Of a stretch of 10,904 nt of DNA, positions 1 through 6,823 are shown piece after piece. A program made the position numbers and the translations under genes. Location: the NCBI GenBank assembly GCA_002311315.1, contig DBZZ01000080.1, positions 24,032 through 34,935 on the forward strand, in the 5' to 3' direction. How positions within the stretch are numbered: the first letter of the stretch is position 1; every line of letters begins with the position of its first letter. Under the pieces are notes generated by a model. That model saw only the letters and a program-made list of their open reading frames with translations. It made no database searches and was not told the DNA's origin. Source of the stretch: Methylococcaceae bacterium UBA1147 (GTDB lineage: Bacteria > Pseudomonadota > Gammaproteobacteria > Methylococcales > UBA1147).

Positions 1-46
1 CTGTCTCCGTATGCTGCTGGATTCTCTTGCCAAGCAGTTTTTCACA
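1..46 (-). other. carB downstream tail with probable ribosome binding site of the next gene (off window)
   Basis: Only 46 bases follow the carB stop before the window edge, so no gene can be called here. On the minus strand the last bases read ACGGAGACAG. GGAGA is a good Shine-Dalgarno core, and a start codon would fall at or just past the left edge. In many Gammaproteobacteria the gene after carB is greA (transcript cleavage factor), so greA is the natural guess, but none of its coding sequence is visible. A second possible start, a GTG at 43-45, has AGGAG seven bases upstream inside carB. Its 15 visible codons do not resemble a GreA N-terminus. No terminator hairpin is seen after carB, which fits continued transcription. 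Confidence 0.4.
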
Positions 47-3000
47 TCAAAGCTCCTGGTGCAAATCCTGCAGCCGGTTGACAAGTTCATTGCCCAAAGT
101 CGTGAATGCATTGCATGTGGCCCGCGCACCTGCCAGCGTAGTGGTGTACGTTACATGGTACTGCAGGGCCGCATGGCGAATCGTGAATGAATCAGCTAGA
201 GCTTTTCGACCCTGAGTGGTGTTGATGATCAGCTTAACCTGATCGTTCTTGATCAGATCCACGATGTGCGGACGTCCTTCCTTGACCTTGTGGACCACCG
301 CGCACGCTATACCCGCATTATTCAGGACCCGGGCAGTACCGCCGGTCGCCACCAGTTCATGCCCCTGAGCAACCAGATCTTGGGCAACCGGAATCAACCC
401 TTCCTTGTCGGCGTCCCGAACACTCATGAGAATTTTGCCATTACGGGTCAAATCGACCCCCGCAGCGCGCTGAGCCTTGGCAAAAGCTTCACCAAACGAC
501 CGACCAACGCCCATAACTTCCCCAGTAGATCTCATTTCCGGCCCCAGCACGGTATCAACACCCGGAAACTTGATAAACGGAAAGACGGCTTCCTTGACCG
601 AGTAATAACCAGGTATGCGTTCCTCGACGATTCCCTGGCTGGCCAGGCTAATACCCGCCATGCAACGAGCAGCTATCTTCGCCAAAGGATAACCGGTGGC
701 CTTCGAAACAAAGGGAACCGTTCGTGAGGCCCGCGGATTCACTTCGAGAACAAAGATATCGCTACCACGGATGGCAAACTGTGTATTCATGAGTCCGACC
801 ACTCCGAGCGCCCTGGCCAGCTTGCGGACCTGTTGCCGGAGCTGGTCCTGCATCTCGGCCGAAAGCGTGAAAGGGGGTAACGAGCAGGCCGAATCTCCGG
901 AATGGACCCCGGCGAGTTCAATATGTTCCATTAGCCCACCGATCAGGATCTCGTCACCATCATAAATGGCGTCTACGTCCATTTCTACCGCATTGTCGAG
1001 AAAACGATCGAGCAAGACCGGGGAATCGTTGGATACGCTGACTGCTTCGTGCATATATCGCTGCAGGTCCGTCTCGTCGAACACGATTTCCATCGCCCGG
1101 CCCCCCAGCACATAGGAAGGCCTGACTACCAGCGGGAAGCCAAGCTCGCTAGCCTTTTCGATAGCCTCCTCAACCGAGCGGACCGTGGCATTGGGCGGCT
1201 GTTTCAACCCCAGGTCTGCAACAAGTTTTTGGAACCGTTCACGGTCTTCGGCAAGATCGATCGAGTCCGGAGGGGTCCCGATGATCGGTGCCCCCGCCTC
1301 TTCAAGGGCGGCAGCAAGTTTAAGCGGCGTTTGGCCACCGTACTGGACAATAACACCGCTCGGTCGTTCGAGATCGATGACCTCCAGCACATCCTCGAGG
1401 GTCACCGGTTCGAAGTAGAGCCGGTCCGAAATGTCAAAGTCGGTGGAGACAGTTTCCGGATTGCAATTGACCATGATGGTTTCGAAACCGTCTTCACGCA
1501 GAGCCAGCGCCGCGTGAACGCAGCAATAATCAAATTCAATTCCCTGGCCAATCCTGTTCGGGCCACCACCGAGGATCATGATCTTTTTCCTGTCGGAAAC
1601 ATCTGCCTCACATTCTTCTTCATAGGTCGAATAGAGGTAGGCAGTAGCCGAAGCAAATTCAGCCGCACAGGAGTCGATTCGCTTGAAAACCGGCCTCAAT
1701 CCCAGGCCAAGGCGAGCTTCGCGAACCGCGGCTTCGCTCTCTCCGACCAGGGTCCCGATCCGTGAATCGGCAAAGCCTTTTCGTTTCAGTGTATAAAATT
1801 CGTCCTTGTCGATGGAAGCAAGGCTACGGCCTTGCAGTTCACCTTCTATCCGAACCAGATCCTGAATCTGTGCCAGAAACCAAGGATCGATACTGCTAAT
1901 CCGAAAGATCTCGTCGAGACTCATTCCGTACCGGAACGCGTCGCCGAGAAACCATAGCCGCTCGGGGCCTGGGTGGTTCAATTCCCGATGCAGTATCTCC
2001 TTTGCATCCTCGGTCTCTGAACCGATTTTGCTGACCAGTCCGTCCATTCCAGTCTCAAGACCTCGGATCGCCTTCTGCAGCGATTCCTGGAAAGTCCGCC
2101 CAATGGCCATGACTTCCCCAACTGATTTCATCTGGGTGGTCAGGCGGTCATCTGCCTGCGGGAATTTTTCAAAGGCAAACCGCGGCATCTTGGTAACAAC
2201 GTAGTCGATGGTCGGCTCGAAGGAAGCCGGGGTTGCACCGCCGGTAATTTCATTTCTAAGCTCGTCCAAGGTGTAACCAACCGCAAGCTTTGCGGCCACC
2301 TTGGCGATCGGAAAACCGGTCGCCTTGGACGCCAGGGCCGAAGACCTGGAGACCCGTGGATTCATTTCGATAACCACCAGCCGCCCATCTTCAGGATTGA
2401 TCGCAACCTGTACATTCGAACCACCGGTGTCAACACCGATCTCGCGCAATACCGCAATGGAAACATTACGCAGGATCTGGTATTCCTTATCGGTCAGTGT
2501 CTGCGCGGGGGCAACAGTAATCGAGTCACCCGTATGGACCCCCATGGGGTCGAAATTTTCGATCGAGCAAACGACAATACAGTTGTCGCAGGTATCGCGA
2601 ACCACTTCCATCTCGAACTCTTTCCATCCGAGAACCGATTCCTCAATCAGCAATTCATTGGTCGGGGAAAGATCCAGTCCGCGTTCGCAGATTTCCACGA
2701 ATTCTTCCCGGTTGTAGGCAATACCACCGCCGCTGCCTCCCATGGTAAACGATGGACGGATGATGATCGGGAATCCGATCTCTCCAACCACACCCAGCGC
2801 CTGATCTATGTTCCGGGCAATCCTGGAATTGGGAACATCCAGACCGATTTTCTCCATCGCCTTCCGGAACAGGGAGCGGTCTTCTGCCTTGTTGATGGCT
2901 TCCTTGGAAGCCCCAATCATTTCAACTCCGTAACGTTCCAGAACTCCGTTCCGCTCCAGATCCAGCGCACAATTCAGGGCCGTCTGCCCACCCATCGTCG

Positions 3001-3262
3001 GCAACAACGTATCCGGCCTTTCCTTTTCGATCACCCGGGCAACCGTACGCCAATCAATGGACTCGATGTAAATCGAATCCGCAGTGTCAGGATCGGTCAT
3101 GATGGTGGCCGGGTTGGAGTTAACGAGGATCACCCGATAACCTTCCTCCCGAAGTGCCTTGCAGGCCTGCGTGCCGGAATAGTCAAATTCACAGGCCTGG
3201 CCGATGACGATCGGCCCAGCTCCCAACAGCAGTATCGATTCGATATCGGTTCTTTTCGGCAT
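47..3262 (-). CDS. carB: Carbamoyl-phosphate synthase large subunit
   Basis: CarB makes carbamoyl phosphate from bicarbonate, two ATP and ammonia channelled from CarA, feeding arginine and pyrimidine synthesis in the cytoplasm. The 1071-residue protein is almost the same length as E. coli CarB (1073) and collinear with it. The first ATP-grasp half opens with LLLGAGPIVIGQACEFDYSG and holds the RPSFTMGGSGGG glycine loop. After an oligomerisation region, the second half starts near residue 560 with ILGGGPNRIGQGIEFDYCC and has the matching loop RPSYVLGGRAMEI. The last ~135 residues are the MGS-like allosteric domain. There the ATGGTA segment keeps both threonines, and the lysines in VRDADK and HKVKEGRPH are also kept; these match E. 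coli residues that bind UMP, IMP and ornithine, so allosteric control is probably intact. The ATG start matches the family N-terminus (MPKRTDI), but its Shine-Dalgarno is weak. It lies 38 bp after carA and is probably cotranscribed with it. The frame has no breaks. Confidence 0.98.
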   Translation of the reverse strand: MPKRTDIESILLLGAGPIVIGQACEFDYSGTQACKALREEGYRVILVNSNPATIMTDPDTADSIYIESIDWRTVARVIEKERPDTLLPTMGGQTALNCALDLERNGVLERYGVEMIGASKEAINKAEDRSLFRKAMEKIGLDVPNSRIARNIDQALGVVGEIGFPIIIRPSFTMGGSGGGIAYNREEFVEICERGLDLSPTNELLIEESVLGWKEFEMEVVRDTCDNCIVVCSIENFDPMGVHTGDSITVAPAQTLTDKEYQILRNVSIAVLREIGVDTGGSNVQVAINPEDGRLVVIEMNPRVSRSSALASKATGFPIAKVAAKLAVGYTLDELRNEITGGATPASFEPTIDYVVTKMPRFAFEKFPQADDRLTTQMKSVGEVMAIGRTFQESLQKAIRGLETGMDGLVSKIGSETEDAKEILHRELNHPGPERLWFLGDAFRYGMSLDEIFRISSIDPWFLAQIQDLVRIEGELQGRSLASIDKDEFYTLKRKGFADSRIGTLVGESEAAVREARLGLGLRPVFKRIDSCAAEFASATAYLYSTYEEECEADVSDRKKIMILGGGPNRIGQGIEFDYCCVHAALALREDGFETIMVNCNPETVSTDFDISDRLYFEPVTLEDVLEVIDLERPSGVIVQYGGQTPLKLAAALEEAGAPIIGTPPDSIDLAEDRERFQKLVADLGLKQPPNATVRSVEEAIEKASELGFPLVVRPSYVLGGRAMEIVFDETDLQRYMHEAVSVSNDSPVLLDRFLDNAVEMDVDAIYDGDEILIGGLMEHIELAGVHSGDSACSLPPFTLSAEMQDQLRQQVRKLARALGVVGLMNTQFAIRGSDIFVLEVNPRASRTVPFVSKATGYPLAKIAARCMAGISLASQGIVEERIPGYYSVKEAVFPFIKFPGVDTVLGPEMRSTGEVMGVGRSFGEAFAKAQRAAGVDLTRNGKILMSVRDADKEGLIPVAQDLVAQGHELVATGGTARVLNNAGIACAVVHKVKEGRPHIVDLIKNDQVKLIINTTQGRKALADSFTIRHAALQYHVTYTTTLAGARATCNAFTTLGNELVNRLQDLHQEL

Positions 3263-3300
3263 CTTGGACGTTAAACAGCTACTCTGAATCGATGACGAAC

Positions 3301-4431
3301 TCAGCCCTGGTGCTGAGTCATCATGTTGATGAAATCGTCGAACAGGGGAGCCACGTCATGCGGCCCGGGGCTTGCCTCGGGATGCCCCTGGAAACCCATC
3401 GCCGGGCAATCGGTTCGCGCGATCCCTTGCAGGCTGTCGTCGAACAGCGATCGATGGGTCGGTTTCAGGTTGGCCGGGAGCGATTGTTCATCAACTGCAA
3501 AACCGTGATTCTGGCTGCTGATCATTACCCGTCCGCTGGCCAGGTCCAGAACAGGATGGTTGGCACCATGATGACCAAACTTCATCTTCACTGTTTTTGC
3601 CCCCGAAGCCAGGGCCAGCAACTGGTGACCAAGGCAAATCCCGAACACAGGAACCCGACGGGCCAACACTTCCCGGATCGCCGTAATCGCGTAATCACAA
3701 GGTTCCGGATCACCGGGCCCATTGGAAAGAAATACGCCATCCGGTTCCTGTGCCAAAACCTCTTCCGCCCTGGTAGTCGCCGGAACTACCGTGATCCGGC
3801 ACCCCCTGTCGGCCAGCAAACGCAGGATGTTCCGCTTGACCCCGAAATCGTAGGCAACAACATGGAAACCGGAATTGCTGCCGGAACGGTACCCTCCGTC
3901 CAGATTCCACCGTCCGCCGGACCACTCATATGGATGATCAACGGTGACTACCCGGGCAAGGTCCATCCCCCGCAGGCCAGGAAAACGGGTGGCCAGATCA
4001 ATCGCATGTTCGCGATCGATCTGAGGCCCGGCCATGAGGCAGGCTCCTTGGGCACCCTTCTCACGCAAGATCCTGGTCAGTTTGCGTGTATCGATCTCTG
4101 CGATGCCCTGAATTCCCCGCTCGACGAGGTATTCCCTGAGACTGCCCTGGGATCGCCAGTTGCTCAACAGGTCTGGCAGGTCACGAACCGCCAGTCCGCT
4201 GGCGTGTATCCCAGATGACTCCTCATCTTCGTCGTTGACACCAACGTTACCGATATGAGGATAGGTCAAGGTCACGATCTGACGAGCGTACGACGGATCC
4301 GTAAGAATTTCCTGGTAACCTGTCAGGGCTGTATTGAACACTGCTTCCCCAGACGCATAACCTTTCGCTCCAATGGAAATGCCGTGAAACACGGTACCGT
4401 CTTCCAGCGCCAGAATTGCCTGTTGAGTCAA
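3301..4431 (-). CDS. carA: Carbamoyl-phosphate synthase small (glutaminase) subunit
   Basis: CarA hydrolyses glutamine and passes ammonia through a tunnel to CarB. The 376-residue protein has the CPSase small-chain N-terminal domain (LEDGTVFHG at 9-17, then TALTGYQEILTDPSYARQIV from 35). A class I glutamine amidotransferase domain starts near residue 190. Its nucleophile is C266 in GICLGHQ, and the rest of the triad is H350 and E352 in GHPEASPGP. The start codon is TTG: the codon two places upstream in the same frame is a stop (TGA), so the frame cannot extend, and the first residues (MTQQAILALEDG) line up with E. coli MIKSALLVLEDG. An unusually complete Shine-Dalgarno lies three bases upstream. 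Unlike the tightly spaced carA-carB pair, carA is separated from dapB by 353 bp containing a likely promoter, so carAB is probably its own transcription unit, perhaps with read-through from dapB. Confidence 0.97.
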   Translation of the reverse strand: MTQQAILALEDGTVFHGISIGAKGYASGEAVFNTALTGYQEILTDPSYARQIVTLTYPHIGNVGVNDEDEESSGIHASGLAVRDLPDLLSNWRSQGSLREYLVERGIQGIAEIDTRKLTRILREKGAQGACLMAGPQIDREHAIDLATRFPGLRGMDLARVVTVDHPYEWSGGRWNLDGGYRSGSNSGFHVVAYDFGVKRNILRLLADRGCRITVVPATTRAEEVLAQEPDGVFLSNGPGDPEPCDYAITAIREVLARRVPVFGICLGHQLLALASGAKTVKMKFGHHGANHPVLDLASGRVMISSQNHGFAVDEQSLPANLKPTHRSLFDDSLQGIARTDCPAMGFQGHPEASPGPHDVAPLFDDFINMMTQHQG

Positions 4432-4434
4432 ATT

Positions 4435-4445
4435 TCACCACCTTA
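4435..4445 (-). promoter_or_regulatory. Extended Shine-Dalgarno of carA that fixes the TTG start
   Basis: The minus strand reads TAAGGTGGTGA, differing by one base from the full anti-16S complement TAAGGAGGTGA. It ends three bases before the TTG at 4429-4431, giving about six bases between the GG core and the start. Such a complete site probably compensates for the weak TTG codon. The TGA at its 3' end is also an in-frame stop, ruling out a longer CarA. Confidence 0.8.
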
Positions 4446-4453
4446 AACATGCA

Positions 4454-4488
4454 AAACGGGAAAGGCTTCGAAAGACACTTCCCCGTTT
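4454..4488 (-). promoter_or_regulatory. carA leader hairpin, possible attenuator
   Basis: On the minus strand AAACGGGGAAG (4488-4478) pairs with CTTTCCCGTTT (4464-4454): eleven pairs with one G-U, around a 13-base loop. The 3' arm runs into TTTT followed by GC, so it looks like an intrinsic terminator with a short U tract. It lies between the likely carA promoter and the carA ribosome binding site, where an attenuator would act. It could equally be an mRNA-stabilising leader stem or a weak terminator for read-through from dapB. Regulation by pyrimidines or arginine is inferred only from the enzyme's role. Confidence 0.5.
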
Positions 4489-4514
4489 CCATCGACGAAT
4501 TGAATAACGAGCCA

Positions 4515-4543
4515 ATTCTACGAAATTAGGCATTCCAGCACAA
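4515..4543 (-). promoter_or_regulatory. Probable sigma70 promoter of carAB
   Basis: The minus strand has TTGTGC (4543-4538), a 17-base spacer, then TAGAAT (4520-4515). The -10 matches five of six consensus bases and the -35 matches three of six, with optimal spacing. Transcription would start near 4508, giving a leader of about 75 bases that contains the 11-bp hairpin and the carA Shine-Dalgarno. The position in the only long gap of the dnaJ-carB stretch supports it. No convincing ArgR box was found next to it. Confidence 0.5.
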
Positions 4544-4604
4544 CAAGACTCGCTGAATGAATGAATGCATGTATGTCCCGGTCGGACCTGCAAGGAAACC
4601 AGCC

Positions 4605-4644
4605 GGTCCACTACTGGTTGCAAGGACTCCAGACAACCAGGACC
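4605..4644. repeat. Interrupted inverted repeat downstream of dapB
   Basis: GGTCC (4605-4609) and TGGTTG (4615-4620) are exactly complementary to CAACCA (4634-4639) and GGACC (4640-4644). This makes an 11-pair stem with a five-base bulge on one side and a 13-base loop. It lies about 140 bases past the dapB stop. No T run follows on the minus strand, so it is not a standard intrinsic terminator. It may act as an mRNA 3'-end stem or have no function. Confidence 0.4.
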
Positions 4645-4784
4645 ACACCCAGGGATCCCGACAAAAGTTCCAGACTGCAGGTGATGCTGCGCTCGCCTTG
4701 TGGAATCACTGGTGCCGAAGCGGCCTGACAGACTGGATGGAACAACCAGGATTACCGGCCGTTGATGTTACCGCCAGCAGACCT

Positions 4785-5591
4785 TCAATCCTTCAAACCC
4801 AGGACATCCTGCATGTCGTACAAGCCGCTGGGCCGATGCATAATCCATCCGGAAGCCCGCATGGCTCCGTTGGCGAAGGTCATGCGACTGGACGCCTTGT
4901 GGGTAATCTCGACCCGCTCGCCCTCGTCCGCAAACATGACCGTATGTTCGCCAACAATATCGCCGGCCCGAATGGTCGAAAAACCGATTGTACTTCGATC
5001 CCTTTCCCCGGTGTGTCCCTGTCGACCATAACTGGAGCATTCGGACAGATCACGGCCTAGTTCCTCGGCGACAACCTCACCCATTCGCAGCGCTGTTCCC
5101 GAAGGCGCATCCACCTTGTGACGATGATGGGCTTCAATGATCTCGATATCAGTGTAATTTCCCATGACTTTCGCTGCAAGCTGGATCAACTTCAAGGAGA
5201 GGTTGACTCCGATACTCATGTTTGGTGCCAGAACGATACCGATTGATTGGGCCGCCGATACGATCAGGGCGCGTTGTTCCGGCGAAAAACCGGTGGTGCC
5301 GATAACCATGCGCTTGCCGGCTCGCCGACAAATTACAAGATGATTCATGGTTGGCTTGGGGCGGGTAAAATCAATCAGCAGGTCAAAATCGTCGAGCGCC
5401 GACGCCAGGTCAGTCGTAATACAGAACCCGGTTCTTCCCAACCCCGCCTGTAAACCCGCGTCCTGTCCCACCGCGGGGCTATCCGGATGTTCCACTGCCG
5501 CAACAAGCTCCAGTCCGTCCGTTTCGCCGCAAGCCTGGATCAAACTGCGCCCCATGCGTCCGGCAGCGCCAACAATTGCAACTCTTGTCAT
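4785..5591 (-). CDS. dapB: 4-Hydroxy-tetrahydrodipicolinate reductase
   Basis: DapB reduces 4-hydroxy-tetrahydrodipicolinate to tetrahydrodipicolinate with NAD(P)H, a step towards meso-diaminopimelate for peptidoglycan and lysine. The 268-residue protein has the N-terminal Rossmann motif GAAGRMG (8-14), IDFTRP near 73-78, IGTTGF near 98-102 and APNMSIGV (122-129). The catalytic signature EAHHRHKVDAPSGTA starts at residue 153, with H155 and K159 matching E. coli H159 and K163. The C-terminal HKASSRMTFANGA block is nearly identical to E. coli. The ATG start gives the standard N-terminus. GGTGATGG lies just upstream, and its first bases sit in the 3' arm of a perfect palindrome (CCCGA-N-TCGGG, 5602-5612) that could partly mask it. 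The gene starts 45 bp after dnaJ with no promoter seen, so it is probably read from the dnaJ transcript. Confidence 0.97.
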   Translation of the reverse strand: MTRVAIVGAAGRMGRSLIQACGETDGLELVAAVEHPDSPAVGQDAGLQAGLGRTGFCITTDLASALDDFDLLIDFTRPKPTMNHLVICRRAGKRMVIGTTGFSPEQRALIVSAAQSIGIVLAPNMSIGVNLSLKLIQLAAKVMGNYTDIEIIEAHHRHKVDAPSGTALRMGEVVAEELGRDLSECSSYGRQGHTGERDRSTIGFSTIRAGDIVGEHTVMFADEGERVEITHKASSRMTFANGAMRASGWIMHRPSGLYDMQDVLGLKD

Positions 5592-5636
5592 TTATCCATC
5601 ACCCGACTCGGGCATCCGTTGAAATTCAAAGGCCGG

Positions 5637-6746
5637 TTAACCGGTCAGTTTGTCAAAAAACTGCTTCACCCCCTTGACCCAGGAATCTTCCTGGGGGTTG
5701 TGGTGGCTTCCTCCACCTGCCAGGGAATCATTCAACTCCCGGATCAGGTGTCGCTGCTCCTTAGTCAACCGAACCGGTGTTTCGATCCGTACCCGACAAA
5801 GTAGATCACCGACGGCACCGCCGCGCACCGGTTTCACCCCTTTACCCCGCAGCCGAAACAGTTTTCCGGTCTGCGTCTCGGCCGGGATTTTGAGTTTGAC
5901 CTTGCCGCCCAAGGTCGGCACTTCTAGTTCACCACCAAGGGTCGCACTAGGAAAGCTGATTGGCACCTCACAATAGAGGTTCGCCCCATCACGGGTAAAA
6001 ATTTTATGATCTCTGACATGGACCTCTACATAAAGATCCCCGGGCTGACCGCCCCGTTCGGCTGCCTCGCCCTCGCCAGAAAGCCGTATCCTATCACCGG
6101 TATCCACGCCCGGTGGGATCTTTACCGACAAAGTCTTGTTCTCTTGGACACGGCCCTTACCATGACATGGCCGGCAGGGTTCCTTGATCTGCTTGCCATG
6201 CCCGCGGCAGGTCGGGCAGGTCTGCTGTACAGAGAAAAAACCCTGCTGCATACGCACGTTACCCATCCCGTTACAGGTGCTGCAGGTAACCGGCGCAGAA
6301 CCCTTTTTCGCACCGCTACCACCGCAGGATCCACACGAAACCAGGACCGGAACCCGAATCTTGATATCGGAGCCCGCAACTGCTTCCTCGAGATTCAGTT
6401 CCAGATCGTAACGAAGATCGGATCCCCGACTCGAACCTGAACGCTGCCGTCCACCGCCGAAAATATCTCCGAAAACGTCACCAAAAATATCGCTAAACCC
6501 ATCCGAACCGCCAGCATGGCCATCGACACCGGCATGGCCGAACCGTTCGTAGGCCGATCGCTTCTTGGGATCCGTCAGAACCTCGTAGGCTTCCTTAGCT
6601 TCCTTGAATTTCTCTTCTGCGTCAGGATTTCCCTTGTTACGGTCGGGATGAAATTTCATCGCCAACCGACGATAACTCTTTTTCAGGTCGGCATCACTCA
6701 CGTTATGTGATACCCCGAGTACCTCGTAGTAGTCTTTTTTAGCCAT
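5637..6746 (-). CDS. dnaJ: Chaperone DnaJ (class A Hsp40)
   Basis: DnaJ delivers unfolded clients to DnaK and stimulates its ATPase. The 369-residue protein has all class A parts in order. The J domain (1-70) has HPD at 33-35. A glycine/phenylalanine-rich linker runs to about 108. The zinc domain has four CxxCxGxG repeats (CGSCGGSG 138-145, CSTCNGMG 155-162, CPTCRGHG 177-184, CRPCHGKG 191-198). Two substrate-binding beta domains follow, and the tail ends VKQFFDKLTG. The ATG start gives the conserved MAKKDYYEVLG. There is no clear Shine-Dalgarno before it; instead a GC-rich 9-bp hairpin ends ten bases upstream of the start, so translation may be limited relative to dnaK. It is 77 bp downstream of dnaK. 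No separate heat-shock promoter was found, so it probably relies on the upstream promoters. Confidence 0.98.
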   Translation of the reverse strand: MAKKDYYEVLGVSHNVSDADLKKSYRRLAMKFHPDRNKGNPDAEEKFKEAKEAYEVLTDPKKRSAYERFGHAGVDGHAGGSDGFSDIFGDVFGDIFGGGRQRSGSSRGSDLRYDLELNLEEAVAGSDIKIRVPVLVSCGSCGGSGAKKGSAPVTCSTCNGMGNVRMQQGFFSVQQTCPTCRGHGKQIKEPCRPCHGKGRVQENKTLSVKIPPGVDTGDRIRLSGEGEAAERGGQPGDLYVEVHVRDHKIFTRDGANLYCEVPISFPSATLGGELEVPTLGGKVKLKIPAETQTGKLFRLRGKGVKPVRGGAVGDLLCRVRIETPVRLTKEQRHLIRELNDSLAGGGSHHNPQEDSWVKGVKQFFDKLTG

Positions 6747-6756
6747 AAATGTAAGC

Positions 6757-6781
6757 AGTCGCCGGTAGCAAGCCGGCGACT
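6757..6781 (-). promoter_or_regulatory. GC-rich hairpin between dnaK and dnaJ
   Basis: AGTCGCCGG (6757-6765) and CCGGCGACT (6773-6781) form a perfect 9-bp stem with a seven-base loop. In the dnaK-dnaJ mRNA it would end ten bases before the dnaJ ATG, in the space where a ribosome binding site is expected. No U tract follows, so it is not a standard terminator. Possible roles are protecting the dnaK 3' end after mRNA cleavage, or restricting dnaJ translation so that DnaK exceeds DnaJ. The structure is seen in the sequence; the role is inferred. Confidence 0.6.
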
Positions 6782-6823
6782 AGTATCAAGTCAAATAAAT
6801 CGGTCTATGCCAGCCCGACAGTT

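Larger units (their letters stand above)
4432..4784. other. dapB-carA intergenic region, 353 bp, no convincing gene
   Basis: This is the longest non-coding stretch in the window. From the dapB side it holds about 140 bases without recognised signals, an interrupted inverted repeat at 4605-4644, a short (TGAA)3 run near 4554-4565, the probable carA promoter, the leader hairpin and the carA Shine-Dalgarno. A 32-codon minus-strand frame (ATG at 4531-4533, stop at 4435-4437) is arginine-rich but has no good ribosome binding site, so it is not called as a gene. No strong terminator for the dnaJ-dapB transcript was seen. Confidence 0.7.

Noticed and set aside
1049..1765. Plus-strand open frames opposite carB (also 2534-3274)
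   Set aside because: carB is intact and collinear with E. coli CarB over its whole length, so these are shadows.
3292..4218. Long plus-strand open frame (308 codons) opposite carA
   Set aside because: Antisense shadow of a well-conserved carA; composition is irregular and no family is recognised.
4247..4492. Minus-strand frame of 81 codons starting in the carA leader
   Set aside because: Most of it overlaps carA in another frame; its ATG has no ribosome binding site.
4554..4567. (TGAA)3 short tandem repeat and possible ArgR half-sites (TGAAT/ATTCA)
   Set aside because: Three units is within chance, and the half-sites do not have the facing orientation and spacing of an ArgR box.
4557..5060. 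Plus-strand frame of 167 codons reaching from the dapB-carA gap into dapB
   Set aside because: Half of it is antisense to conserved dapB; no ribosome site or recognisable domain.
6735..6823. A separate sigma32 or sigma70 promoter for dnaJ
   Set aside because: TTGACT and CTTGATA occur in the gap, but no acceptable -10 (TATAAT-like or CCCCAT-like) lies at proper spacing.
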